From CADCUY01 sp964242735 (GTDB lineage: Bacteria > Actinomycetota > Actinomycetes > Actinomycetales > Quadrisphaeraceae), in NCBI GenBank assembly GCA_964242735.1, contig CAXTAK010000002.1, positions 248,001 through 312,000 on the forward strand: a stretch of 64,000 nucleotides of DNA, written 5' to 3'. Both the position numbers and the translations under genes were made by a program. Below, in pieces: positions 8,548-17,130 of the stretch (position 1 is the first letter of the stretch; every line of letters starts with the position of its first letter). The notes under the pieces are model-generated. The model saw only the letters and a list, made by a program, of their open reading frames with translations, was not told the origin of the DNA and did no database searches.

Positions 8548-9321
8548 ATGGCTGATGCTGTTCATAGTGGAGACGGAACGTCAATTACCTCCGGCTCCGT
8601 GAGGAGCAGAGATCCTGATTCTGTCAAGAAGACGTTCTGGGAAATCCTGCACCTGCGCGTCGAGGTCGTCGCTGGACTATCGACCACCTTGCTGGCAGTG
8701 GCAGCCTTCTTCGGTATCTCTCAGCTGTCTGACAAGAACGATGCTCAGAGATCTCTCGCGGATGCCCTCACCCTCGCAGATCAGCGGGCGGTGACTATCG
8801 CTGATCGAAACGGCACTGTTGAAGCACAGAAGCAGACCATCACGGATCAGGCTTCGACGATGGCGCAACAACGAATGGGGATCGAGAGCCTCACACAGGA
8901 ACGAGACTCCCTTGTGATGAAACTGGAGTCAGTGGAAGGGACTTCGGCGGGACCAACCACTGACGAACCGTCCGTGCGACAGACCGGCAGTGCCACCCTC
9001 ACAGCTGGCGGACGAGGCATAGATCTTGATGCTGAACGCACTGACTTCTCCTCGTACAATCAGCCTGTAGAGATATCTTTTCTTAAATCGGGCGAGATGC
9101 GGATCGCCAACGGGGCGAAGTTGGCCGTTCTAGGAGACGCAGAGGCCAACTACGCGTCCTGCAAGAATGCTCAGAACTACAGCTCTGACTACGCCAGCAA
9201 CACTGAGGTGCAAGCGCGCAAGTGGTTCTGCGTCTACACCAGTGAAGGTAGGTACTCGTCTGTGCGCATAAACGGCATTAGCGATGAGCGGATCGGCGTC
9301 GATGTAGTGACGTGGCCGTAG
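8548..9321 (+). CDS. Single-pass membrane protein with coiled coil, unknown function
   Basis: The 257-residue protein starts at ATG 8548 behind CGGAGGG (8535-8541). A hydrophilic head of about 30 residues is followed by one membrane segment (VEVVAGLSTTLLAVAAFFGI), then a long heptad region (QRSLADALTLADQRAV ... SLTQERDSLVMKLESVEG), then a beta-rich C-terminal domain with GGRGIDLDAER and two Cys (ASCKNAQ, WFCVYTS). I know no family for it. The bases are visibly AT-richer than the neighbours, with AT-ending codons rare elsewhere in the window, a sign of horizontal acquisition together with the defence island. The first 35 codons of the longer open frame (from 8443) are probably not translated. 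Confidence 0.7.
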   Translation: MADAVHSGDGTSITSGSVRSRDPDSVKKTFWEILHLRVEVVAGLSTTLLAVAAFFGISQLSDKNDAQRSLADALTLADQRAVTIADRNGTVEAQKQTITDQASTMAQQRMGIESLTQERDSLVMKLESVEGTSAGPTTDEPSVRQTGSATLTAGGRGIDLDAERTDFSSYNQPVEISFLKSGEMRIANGAKLAVLGDAEANYASCKNAQNYSSDYASNTEVQARKWFCVYTSEGRYSSVRINGISDERIGVDVVTWP

Positions 9322-9325
9322 TTCT

Positions 9326-9340
9326 CGGCTCCTTGAGCCG
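9326..9340. terminator. Short hairpin between convergent genes
   Basis: CGGCTC-CTT-GAGCCG immediately follows the stop of the membrane coiled-coil gene and faces the end of leuD. There is no T-run, so it is only a weak candidate. Confidence 0.4.
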
Positions 9341-9420
9341 CAAGCGAGACATCATTGAATTCTCTTGGGGCACAGCTCAAACCGCTCACTACAGCGACTG
9401 GACCGCCAGGTCCTGCACGC

Positions 9421-10020
9421 TCACCCCCGCACGGGCAGCGTCGCCGGCAGGTACCCCGGCCGCGCCGCCTCGAAGGCGTCGATCGCCGCCTCCGAGCGCA
9501 GGGTCAGGTCGATGTCGTCCAGGCCCTCCATGAGGCGCCAGCGGGTGTAGTCGTCGACCGCGAACGGCGCGGTGAACGACCCGCACACCACGGTGCGCGC
9601 CTCGAGGTCGACGGTGACCTCCACCCCGGGGGTCGCCTCGATCAGCTTCCAGAGCTGCTCGACGTCCTCGGTCGCGAGCTGCCCGGCCACGAGCCCCTGC
9701 TTGCCGGCGTTGCCGCGGAAGATGTCGGCGAACCTCGCCGAGAGCACCACGCGGAAGCCGTAGTCCTTCAGCGCCCACACCGCGTGCTCGCGCGAGGAGC
9801 CGGTGCCGAAGTCGGGGCCGGCGACCAGCACCGACCCGGCGGTGTACGCCGGCTGGTTCAGGATGAACCCCGGGTCGCCCCGCCACGCGGCGAACAGCCC
9901 GTCCTCGAAGCCGGTGCGCGCGACCCGCTTGAGGTACACGGCGGGGATGATCTGGTCGGTGTCGACGTTGCCGCGGCGCAGCGGCACGCCGACCCCGGTG
10001 TGGCGCAGGAACGGTTCCAC
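9421..10020 (-). CDS. leuD: 3-isopropylmalate dehydratase small subunit
   Basis: Swivel-domain subunit that joins LeuC to isomerise 2- to 3-isopropylmalate in leucine synthesis, and also citramalate in the route started by CimA. The 199 residues carry the family markers NVDTDQIIPAVYLK and GPDFGTGSSREHAVWAL. Normal length. It lies 28 bp downstream of leuC in the same operon. Confidence 0.95.
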   Translation of the reverse strand: MEPFLRHTGVGVPLRRGNVDTDQIIPAVYLKRVARTGFEDGLFAAWRGDPGFILNQPAYTAGSVLVAGPDFGTGSSREHAVWALKDYGFRVVLSARFADIFRGNAGKQGLVAGQLATEDVEQLWKLIEATPGVEVTVDLEARTVVCGSFTAPFAVDDYTRWRLMEGLDDIDLTLRSEAAIDAFEAARPGYLPATLPVRG

Positions 10021-10048
10021 GGCGGTCTCCTCGGTCTCCAGCGGCGGG

Positions 10049-11467
10049 TCAGACGAGCGCGGGCGCGTCGAGGTCGGCGACGCTGGACAGCGTGCCGCGG
10101 ATCGCGGTCGCCGCGGCGACCAGCGGGGAGACCAGGTGGGTGCGCCCGCCCTTGCCCTGCCGGCCCTCGAAGTTGCGGTTCGACGTCGACGCCGCCCGCT
10201 CCCCCGGGGCGAGCTGGTCGGGGTTCATGCCCAGGCACATCGAGCACCCCGCGCCGCGCCACTCCGCGCCGAAGGCGAGGAACACCGCGTCGAGCCCCTC
10301 GGCCTCGGCCTGCAGGCGCACCCGCGCCGACCCGGGGACGACGAGCACGCGCACGCCGTCCGCCTTCCGCCGCCCGTCGACGACCGCGGCGACGCTGCGC
10401 AGGTCCTCGATGCGCCCGTTGGTGCACGAGCCGATGAACACCGTGTCCACCGCGATGTCGCGCAGCGGGGTGCCGGGGGTGAGCGCCATGTACTCCAGCG
10501 CCCGCTCGGCGCTGACCCGCTGCCCGGCGTCGGCGATCAGCGCCGGGTCGGGCACCGAGCCCGACAGCGGCAGCCCCTGGCCGGGGTTGGTGCCCCAGGT
10601 GACGAACGGCTCCAGGTCGCCGGCGTCCAGGACCACCTCGGCGTCGAAGACGGCGTCGTCGTCGGTGCGCAGCGTGCTCCACCAGGCGACCGCGTCGTCC
10701 CAGTCCTGGCCCTGGGGGGCGTGCGGGCGCCCGCGCAGGTACTCGAACGTGGTGGCGTCGGGGGCGATCATCCCGGCGCGGGCACCGGCCTCGATCGACA
10801 TGTTGCAGATCGTCATCCGCGCCTCCATCGACATCGCCTCGACGGCCGGGCCGCGGTACTCCAGCACGTAGCCCTGCCCGCCGCCGGTGCCGATCTTCGC
10901 GATGACGGCGAGGATCACGTCCTTGGACGTCGTGCCCTCCGGCAGGTCGCCGACCACGGTGATCGCCATCGTCCTGAACGGCGCGAGCGGCAGCGTCTGG
11001 GTGGCGAGCACGTGCTCGACCTCGGAGGTGCCGATGCCGAACGCCAGCGCCCCGAACGCTCCGTGGGTGGAGGTGTGGGAATCCCCGCACACCACCGTCA
11101 GGCCCGGCTGGGTGAGGCCGAGCTGGGGGCCCATGACGTGGACGATGCCCTGCTCGGCGTCACCGAGGGAGTGCAGGCGGATGCCGAACTCCTCGCAGTT
11201 GCGGCGCAGCGTGTGCACCTGGGTGCGGGAGGTGAGGTCCGCGATCGGGCGGTCGACGTCCGTGGTGGGCACGTTGTGGTCCTCGGTGGCGATCGTCAGG
11301 TCCGGGCGGCGCACCGGCCGGCCGCCCAGGCGCAGCCCCTCGAAGGCCTGCGGGCTGGTGACCTCGTGCACCAGGTGGAGGTCGATGTAGAGGAGGTCGG
11401 GCTCCCCAGCCGCACCGCGACGGACGACGTGCTCGTCCCAGACCTTCTCCGCCAGCGTGCGGCCCAT
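10049..11467 (-). CDS. leuC: 3-isopropylmalate dehydratase large subunit
   Basis: [4Fe-4S] aconitase-family subunit of 472 residues. The three cluster cysteines are visible: C348 in GSCTNGR, and C408 and C411 in CSMC. CGDSHTSTHGAFG is the substrate-site motif. I start at ATG 11467 (MGRTLAEKVWDEH), which has GGGAG eight bases upstream; the longest frame adds nine residues that would overlap the regulator's promoter. Transcribed divergently from an IclR regulator 48 bp away. Confidence 0.95.
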   Translation of the reverse strand: MGRTLAEKVWDEHVVRRGAAGEPDLLYIDLHLVHEVTSPQAFEGLRLGGRPVRRPDLTIATEDHNVPTTDVDRPIADLTSRTQVHTLRRNCEEFGIRLHSLGDAEQGIVHVMGPQLGLTQPGLTVVCGDSHTSTHGAFGALAFGIGTSEVEHVLATQTLPLAPFRTMAITVVGDLPEGTTSKDVILAVIAKIGTGGGQGYVLEYRGPAVEAMSMEARMTICNMSIEAGARAGMIAPDATTFEYLRGRPHAPQGQDWDDAVAWWSTLRTDDDAVFDAEVVLDAGDLEPFVTWGTNPGQGLPLSGSVPDPALIADAGQRVSAERALEYMALTPGTPLRDIAVDTVFIGSCTNGRIEDLRSVAAVVDGRRKADGVRVLVVPGSARVRLQAEAEGLDAVFLAFGAEWRGAGCSMCLGMNPDQLAPGERAASTSNRNFEGRQGKGGRTHLVSPLVAAATAIRGTLSSVADLDAPALV

Positions 11468-11515
11468 GTGTGCACTCCCTTGCGTGACCAGCATGTGAGA
11501 CGTCAGTATCGCTCA
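11468..11515. promoter_or_regulatory. Divergent leuCD / iclR control region
   Basis: Only 48 bp separate the two starts. On the plus strand CAGTAT (11504-11509) lies six bases before the regulator's GTG, a leaderless -10. Opposite it, GATACT on the minus strand can serve leuC. An imperfect dyad, TGAC-N13-GTCA, spans 11485-11505. The regulator probably binds here and controls both directions. Confidence 0.5.
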
Positions 11516-12259
11516 GTGGACGAGGGTAGCGGAGTCGGCGTGCTGGACAAAGCCGTGCGGGTGCTCGGCGCGCTGGAGCGCGGTCCCGCCTCCCTGGCGG
11601 AGCTGGTGGCCGCGACGTCCCTGCCCCGGCCTACCGCGCACCGCCTGGCCGTGGCGCTGGAGCACCACCGGCTGATCACGCGGGACGCGCGGGGCCGCTT
11701 CGCCTTGGGCGCACGGGTCGGCGAGCTCGCTGCGGCCACCGGCGGTGACCGGCTGCTGGCCGCCGCTGGGCCGGTGCTCGCGCGGCTGCGCGACGCCAGC
11801 GGCGAGAGCGCGCAGCTGTACCGGCGCGCGGGTGGATCGGGGGTGACTGGGTCGAGGGCGGGCGAGCGGGTGTGCGTCGCGGCGGCGGACCGCCCGGGGC
11901 ACGGGCTGCGCGACTCGGTGCCGGTGGGGGCGGTGCTGACGATGCGCGCCGGGTCGGCGGCGCAGGTGCTGCTGGCGTGGTCGTCCGCCGAGGACATCGA
12001 GGCCGGCGCAGCGGGGGCGACGTTCGACGTCGCGGCGCTGGCCGGCGTGCGACGGCGCGGCTGGGCGCAGAGCGTCGGCGAGCGCGAGGAGGGCGTGGTC
12101 TCGGTCTCGGCGCCGGTGCGCTCACCGGACGGCGCAGTGGTCGCGGCGGTGTCGGTCTCCGGGCCGCTCCAGCGGCTCGGCCGCTCTCCGGGGCGGGAGC
12201 ACTCGGACGCGGTGGTGGACGCCGCGCGGGCGCTGACCACCGCACTCACCCTGTCGTGA
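11516..12259 (+). CDS. IclR-family regulator of leuCD (NdgR/LtbR type)
   Basis: The 247-residue protein has an N-terminal winged helix (GVLDKAVRVLGALERGPASL, then PRPTAHRLAVALEHH as recognition helix) and a C-terminal effector domain. In Streptomyces (NdgR) and Corynebacterium (LtbR) the orthologue is divergent from leuCD and controls it, as here. GTG 11516 is chosen because a CAGTAT box sits six bases upstream and the N-terminus then matches the family; longer frames run antisense through leuC. Confidence 0.88.
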   Translation: MDEGSGVGVLDKAVRVLGALERGPASLAELVAATSLPRPTAHRLAVALEHHRLITRDARGRFALGARVGELAAATGGDRLLAAAGPVLARLRDASGESAQLYRRAGGSGVTGSRAGERVCVAAADRPGHGLRDSVPVGAVLTMRAGSAAQVLLAWSSAEDIEAGAAGATFDVAALAGVRRRGWAQSVGEREEGVVSVSAPVRSPDGAVVAAVSVSGPLQRLGRSPGREHSDAVVDAARALTTALTLS

Positions 12260-12376
12260 CCCTCGCGGTCCGCGCCTCTCCGCGGTGGTCAGGCATCCGC
12301 CGAGGGGCAGCCGGCCCCCGCCGCGTGGGACGTCGTCGCGGACTGTGAGGGCGAGGGGACGGCTGATCCTCCTGCT

Positions 12377-12474
12377 GCGACCCTCCGCATGGCGGAGCCT
12401 TCGGACCGGGACCTGTGGATGACGACCACCGTCCACAGCGGGAGCCGTGGAAGCTCCGCCGGGCGGAGGGTCGC
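12377..12474. repeat. 98-bp nested imperfect palindrome between convergent genes
   Basis: Three pairs of perfect arms share one centre (12425.5): GCGACCCTCCGC / GCGGAGGGTCGC (12377-12388 and 12463-12474), GGCGGAGC / GCTCCGCC (12391-12398 and 12453-12460), and CTGTGG / CCACAG (12413-12418 and 12433-12438). It fills much of the 334-bp gap between the IclR gene and the convergent dehydrogenase; no gene is seen in that gap. It could be a large bidirectional terminator or a palindromic repeat element. Confidence 0.75.
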
Positions 12475-12593
12475 GCGGAGCGGGTGTGCCGCCTCCTTCC
12501 GCTCACGCCGTGTCAGCCCCAGCTGCCGAGCGCGATGCGTCCCGCATCCTCGCTGCCCGAGACGGCGGGGCCGTGCAGCCAGGCGCCCACGCC

Positions 12594-13367
12594 CTACAGC
12601 GGCGTGGTGTACGCCGAACTGATGCCACCGTCGACGAGGAACGTCGAAGCGGTGACGAAGGAGGCGTCGTCGCTGGCCAGGAAGGCCACCGCGGCGGCGA
12701 TCTCCTCCGGCTCGGCGAACCGCCCCACCGGCACGTGCACCAGGCGCCGCGCGGCGCGATCGGGGTCGGCGGCGAACAGCTCCTGCAGCAGCGGGGTGTT
12801 GACCGGTCCCGGGCACAGCGCGTTGACCCTGATGCCCTGGCGGGCGAACTCCACCCCGAGCTCCCTGCTCAGCGCGAGGACCCCGCCCTTGGACGCCGTG
12901 TAGGAGATCTGCGACGTCGCCGAGCCCATCACCGCGACGAACGAGGCCGTGTTGATGATCGACCCGCGCTGCTGGGCCACCATGTGCCGCAGCGCGGCCT
13001 GGCTGCACAGGTACACCGACGTCAGGTTCACCTCCTGCACCCGCCGCCACGCCTCGATGCCGGTGGTGAGGATGGAGTCGTCCTCCGGCGGTGAGATGCC
13101 GGCGTTGTTGAACGCCACGTCGACGGCGCCGAAGGTCGACGCCGCGGCGTCGAACAGGGCGGCGACCTGCTCCGCGTCGGTGACGTCGGTGGCGACGAAG
13201 AGCCCGTCGACCGACTCCGCCACCTCGGGCCCGCGGGCGGCGTCGGTGTCGCCGACGACCACGCGCGCCCCCTCGGCGGCCAGGCGCCGCACGGTGGCCA
13301 GGCCGATGCCGCTGGCGCCGCCGGTGACGACGGCGACCCGGCCGGCGAGGCGCTGGGTGAGGTCCAC
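12594..13367 (-). CDS. Short-chain dehydrogenase/reductase
   Basis: NAD(P)-dependent oxidoreductase of 257 residues with the Rossmann motif VTGGASGIGLA, NNAG, the catalytic Ser and YxxxK (ISYTASKGG) and the PG motif near CPGPVNTPL. GTG start with AAGGAG just upstream. It is the last gene of the glutamylation cluster, 42 bp after the aldehyde dehydrogenase. It probably oxidises an alcohol or hydroxy intermediate of that pathway; the substrate is not readable from sequence. Confidence 0.85.
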   Translation of the reverse strand: MDLTQRLAGRVAVVTGGASGIGLATVRRLAAEGARVVVGDTDAARGPEVAESVDGLFVATDVTDAEQVAALFDAAASTFGAVDVAFNNAGISPPEDDSILTTGIEAWRRVQEVNLTSVYLCSQAALRHMVAQQRGSIINTASFVAVMGSATSQISYTASKGGVLALSRELGVEFARQGIRVNALCPGPVNTPLLQELFAADPDRAARRLVHVPVGRFAEPEEIAAAVAFLASDDASFVTASTFLVDGGISSAYTTPL

Positions 13368-13409
13368 ACGCTGCTCCTTCTGGTCGAGGTGCTGGGCTGG
13401 TGGAGGTGC

Positions 13410-14771
13410 TCAGCTGCTCGAGACGAACACGTTCTTGGTCTCGGTGAACGCCTCGGCGGCGTCCGGCCCGAGCTCCCGGCCCAGGCCCGACTGCTTGACC
13501 CCGCCGAACGGCGTCGAGTAGCGCACCGAGGAGTGGGAGTTGACCGACAGGTTCCCCGCCTCCACCGCGCGCGCCACCCGCAGGGCCCGCCCGACGTCAC
13601 GGGTCCAGATCGAGCCCGACAACCCGTACGCCGAGTCGTTGGCCAGCGCGATGGCGTCCGCCTCGTCCTCGAAGGGCAGGACGACGACCACGGGGCCGAA
13701 CACCTCCTCGGTCACCACCCGCTCGCGCGGGGACTCCGGTGCCAGCACCGTCGGGGGGAACCAGAACCCCGGGCCGTCCGGGACGTCGCCGCGCACGACG
13801 ACGGGTGCGCCGTCCGGCACGTACGAGGCGACCCGCTCGCGGTGCGCGGCGGAGATCAGCGGCCCCATGTCGGTCCCCGGGTCGCCGGGGTGCCCGACCC
13901 GCACGGCGCGCACCGCCGGTCCGAGAAGCTCCAGGAAGCGGTCGTGGGCGCTGCGCTGCACGAGGATCCGCGAGCGGGCGCAGCAGTCCTGCCCGGCGTT
14001 GTCGAACGCCCCCGCCGGCGCGGCGGCGGCGGCCCGCTCGAGGTCGGCGTCGGCGAAGACGATGTTCGCGCTCTTGCCGCCGAGCTCGAGGGTGACCCGC
14101 TTGACCTGCTCGGCGCAGCCGGCCATCACCCGCTTCCCGACCGCGGTGGAGCCGGTGAAGACGACCTTGCGCACGTCGGGGTGGGTGACGAAGCGCTGCC
14201 CGACGACCGAGCCCTCCCCGGGCAGCACCTGCAGCAGGCCGTCGGGCAGCCCGGCGGCCAGGGCGAGCTCACCGAGGCGCAGGGCGGTCAGCGGGGTGAG
14301 CTCGGCGGGCTTGAGCAGGACGGCGCACCCGGCGGCCAGGGCGGGCCCGAAGGCCCACGCGGCGATCGGCATGGGGAAGTTCCACGGCACGATGGCCCCC
14401 ACCACCCCGAGCGGCTCGGCGAAGGTGACGTCGAGCCCGCCCTCGACGGGGATCTGCCGGCCGAACAGCCGCTCGGGGGTCGCCGCCTGGTAGGTCAGGA
14501 CGTCGCGGACGTGGCCCGCCTCCCACCGCGCCGAGGCCAGCAGGTGCCCGGAGTTGGTGACCTCCAGGGCGGCGAGGTGCTCGACGTCGGCGTCGACCGC
14601 GGCGGCGAAGTCCCGGAGCCCCGCAGCACGGGCGGCGGGTGCCAGCGCCGCCCACGCCCGCTGCGCGACGACTGCGCGCGCGACCGCGTCGTCCACCCCC
14701 TCGACGCCGGTGTGCTCGACGGTGCCGATCACCGCCTCCGTGGAGGGGTCGACCAGCGTGCACGCGCTCAT
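13410..14771 (-). CDS. Aldehyde dehydrogenase (gamma-glutamyl-aminoaldehyde type)
   Basis: NAD(P)-dependent dehydrogenase, 453 residues, slightly short for the family. Catalytic Glu in VTLELGGKSANIV and catalytic Cys in GAFDNAGQDCCARSR; note the doubled Cys. PWNFP is present. ATG 14771 shares four bases with the stop of the upstream hydrolase. In the gamma-glutamylation route it should oxidise a gamma-glutamylated amino-aldehyde to the acid before deglutamylation. The long open frame upstream to 15491 is shadow of the hydrolase gene. Confidence 0.88.
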   Translation of the reverse strand: MSACTLVDPSTEAVIGTVEHTGVEGVDDAVARAVVAQRAWAALAPAARAAGLRDFAAAVDADVEHLAALEVTNSGHLLASARWEAGHVRDVLTYQAATPERLFGRQIPVEGGLDVTFAEPLGVVGAIVPWNFPMPIAAWAFGPALAAGCAVLLKPAELTPLTALRLGELALAAGLPDGLLQVLPGEGSVVGQRFVTHPDVRKVVFTGSTAVGKRVMAGCAEQVKRVTLELGGKSANIVFADADLERAAAAAPAGAFDNAGQDCCARSRILVQRSAHDRFLELLGPAVRAVRVGHPGDPGTDMGPLISAAHRERVASYVPDGAPVVVRGDVPDGPGFWFPPTVLAPESPRERVVTEEVFGPVVVVLPFEDEADAIALANDSAYGLSGSIWTRDVGRALRVARAVEAGNLSVNSHSSVRYSTPFGGVKQSGLGRELGPDAAEAFTETKNVFVSSS

Positions 14772-15562
14772 GGGGACACCCTCTCGCGCTGCGGCCGCGC
14801 CGCCGCACCCCTGCGGCGGGCGGCGTCGACCAGCGCGGCGAACAGCCGCCGGTCGTGCCGGTCCTCCTCGGTGTGCCACTGCACGCCGACCACGAACGGC
14901 GCGCGGTCGCTCGGTGGCAGCTCCACCGCCTCGACCGTGCCGTCGTCCGCCCGCGCGGAGACCACCAGCCCTTCCCCGAGGGCGTCGAGCGCCTGGTGGT
15001 GGTGGCAGTGCACGGTGATCGGCGCTCGCCCCTGCCCCATCGGGGGCTGCAGCACCCGGGCCACCAGCGACCCCTCGACGAGGTGCACCACCGTGGTCCC
15101 GAACACCCCCGGCGACGGCGCGTGCCGGTCGTGGCCGACCACCTCGGGCAGGTGCTGGTGCAGGGTGCCGCGCAGCGCCACGTCGAGGACCTGCAGCCCC
15201 CGGCACACCGCGAGCAGCGGCGTCCCGACCTCGAGGGCCGCGCGCACCAGCGCGAGCTCCCACGCGTCGCGGTCCGCGCGGGGGACGTCGGTGCGCGGGT
15301 GCGCCTCGTGCCCGTAGCGGGCGGGGTCGACGTCCGCGCCGCCGGAGAGCACCAGCGCGTCGAGCCCGGCGAGCACCCGGCGCGCGAGGGCGTCGTCCAC
15401 CGGCTGCGGGGGCAGCACCACGGCGGCCCCCCCGGCGTCGGTGACGGCGTGCAGGTACACCTCGGGCAGCAGCGCGGCGCGGCGGTCCCACGCCCCGGCG
15501 ATGGTCGGTTCGAGGTAGCTGGTGACCCCGACCAGGGGCGGCTCAGAAGCGCTCGAAGCCAC
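14768..15562 (-). CDS. Gamma-glutamyl-gamma-aminobutyrate hydrolase family (class I amidotransferase fold)
   Basis: A 264-residue peptidase C26-type protein. Nucleophile elbow AVCRGLQVLDVALRGTL (Cys), and VGVQWHTEE with the catalytic His and Glu near the end; LSGGADVDPARYG is typical of PuuD-like enzymes. It removes the glutamyl group from the oxidised product. GTG 15562 overlaps the end of the ligase gene by 20 bp, so the two are probably coupled. Confidence 0.88.
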   Translation of the reverse strand: MASSASEPPLVGVTSYLEPTIAGAWDRRAALLPEVYLHAVTDAGGAAVVLPPQPVDDALARRVLAGLDALVLSGGADVDPARYGHEAHPRTDVPRADRDAWELALVRAALEVGTPLLAVCRGLQVLDVALRGTLHQHLPEVVGHDRHAPSPGVFGTTVVHLVEGSLVARVLQPPMGQGRAPITVHCHHHQALDALGEGLVVSARADDGTVEAVELPPSDRAPFVVGVQWHTEEDRHDRRLFAALVDAARRRGAAARPQRERVSP

Positions 15563-16952
15563 GCACGCGCTCCCAGTCGGTGACCGCGGAGTCGAACGCG
15601 GTGATCTCGACGCGGGCGGTGTTGAGGTGGTGCTCGACGACGTCGTCGCCGAAGGCCTCGCGCGCCACGGCGGAGCCCTCGAACAGCTCCGCCGCCTCGC
15701 GCAGCGTGGTCGGCACCCGCTCGGCGCCGCTGCGGTAGGCGTTGCCCTCGGTGACCGGCGGCAGCTCCAGCTCGTGCTCGATGCCGTGCAGCCCACCGGC
15801 GATCAGCGCCGCCAGGGCGAGGTGGGCGTTGACGTCACCGCCGGGCACCCGGTTCTCCACCCGCAGGCCGTGGCCGCGGCCGACCACGCGCAGCGCGCAG
15901 GTGCGGTTGTCCATCCCCCAGGCCACGGCCGTCGGCGCGAAGCTGCCCTCGGCGTAGCGCTTGTAGGAGTTGATGTTCGGCGCGAGCAGCAGGGTCAGCT
16001 CCCGCAGGGTGGCCAGCTGACCGGCGATGAAGTGCTCCATCACCGGCGAGAAGCCGCGCGGCCTGCCGGGGTCGGCGAGCACCGCGTCTCCTGCGGTGCT
16101 GCGCAGGCTCAGGTGGATGTGGCAGGAGTTGCCCTCCCGCTCGTCGTACTTGGCCATGAAGGTCAGCGACCGGCCGTGGGCGTCGGCGATCTCCTTCGCC
16201 CCGTTCTTGTAGATGACGTGGTGGTCGGCGGTGACCCGCGCGTCGTCGTAGCGGAACGCGATCTCCTGCTGACCCAGGTTGCACTCGCCCTTGGAGCCCT
16301 CGACGTACATCCCCGCGCCCTCCATGCCGAGGCGGATGGCGCGCAGCAGCGGCTCCATGCGGGTGCTGCCCAGGACGGCGTAGTCGATGTTGTAGGTGCT
16401 CGCCGGGCGCAGCCCGTGGTAACGCGACGCCCAGGCGCCGGCGTAGGTGTCGTCGAAGACCATGAACTCCAGCTCGGTGCCGGCGAGTGCCACCAGGCCG
16501 CGCTCGGCCAGGCGCGCCACCTGCCGGGCCAGCACCTGCCGGGGTGCGACGCGCACAGGGGCGCCGTCCGTGCGGGTGAGGTCGGCGATCACCAGCGCGG
16601 TCCCGGGCAGCCACGGGACGCGCCGCAGCGTCGCGGCGTCCGGGCGCATGACCATGTCGCCGTAGCCGGTCTCCCACGACGACGTCGCGTACCCGGCGAC
16701 GGTGTTCATCTCGACGTCGACGGCGAGCAGGTAGTCGCAGCACTCCGCGCCGTGGGCGGCGACCTCCTCGAGGAACAGGCGCGCTGAGACCCGCTTGCCG
16801 ACCAGGCGGCCCTGCAGGTCGGGGAAGGCGACGACGACGGTGTCGACCTCCCCGGACGCCGCGAGCACCCGCAGCTGCTCGAGGGTGAGCATGCCCCGGC
16901 CGCGCGCGTCGTGGGGGGCGCCGGCGGGCGGCGTCACCGGGGTGGTGGTCAT
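15543..16952 (-). CDS. Glutamine-synthetase-like gamma-glutamyl-amine ligase
   Basis: ATP-dependent ligase of 469 residues with GS motifs: ELEFMVF, EGSKGECNLGQQEIAFRY, NSCHIHLSL and NSYKRYAEGSFAP. Its neighbours (aldehyde dehydrogenase, gamma-glutamyl hydrolase, amine permease) show that it is not for ammonia assimilation but couples glutamate to an amine, as PuuA does for putrescine or GlnA3/GlnA4 of Streptomyces for polyamines or ethanolamine. ATG 16952 follows GAGGAG by six bases. The adenylylation-type C-terminus of GlnA1 is not obvious. Confidence 0.88.
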   Translation of the reverse strand: MTTTPVTPPAGAPHDARGRGMLTLEQLRVLAASGEVDTVVVAFPDLQGRLVGKRVSARLFLEEVAAHGAECCDYLLAVDVEMNTVAGYATSSWETGYGDMVMRPDAATLRRVPWLPGTALVIADLTRTDGAPVRVAPRQVLARQVARLAERGLVALAGTELEFMVFDDTYAGAWASRYHGLRPASTYNIDYAVLGSTRMEPLLRAIRLGMEGAGMYVEGSKGECNLGQQEIAFRYDDARVTADHHVIYKNGAKEIADAHGRSLTFMAKYDEREGNSCHIHLSLRSTAGDAVLADPGRPRGFSPVMEHFIAGQLATLRELTLLLAPNINSYKRYAEGSFAPTAVAWGMDNRTCALRVVGRGHGLRVENRVPGGDVNAHLALAALIAGGLHGIEHELELPPVTEGNAYRSGAERVPTTLREAAELFEGSAVAREAFGDDVVEHHLNTARVEITAFDSAVTDWERVRGFERF

Positions 16953-17130
16953 GGGGGCTCCTCGCTGCAGCGGCGCCGGGGGTGACCCATCCAAGCGCAC
17001 CCGGCGCAGGACCGACCACGGCGCGGAGCGGACGCGCCCCGGATCTCGCGGCTGGGGCTACCCGCCGCCCCGCAGCGGCCCTAGCCTCCGCTCACACCCC
17101 CGGCTCCGGACGAGATCCCAGGAGGACCGC

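Noticed and set aside
9803..11515. Very long plus-strand open frame over leuC and leuD
   Set aside because: It is the antisense of two clear enzyme genes and has no recognisable protein pattern; only its end from 11516 (the IclR regulator) is real.
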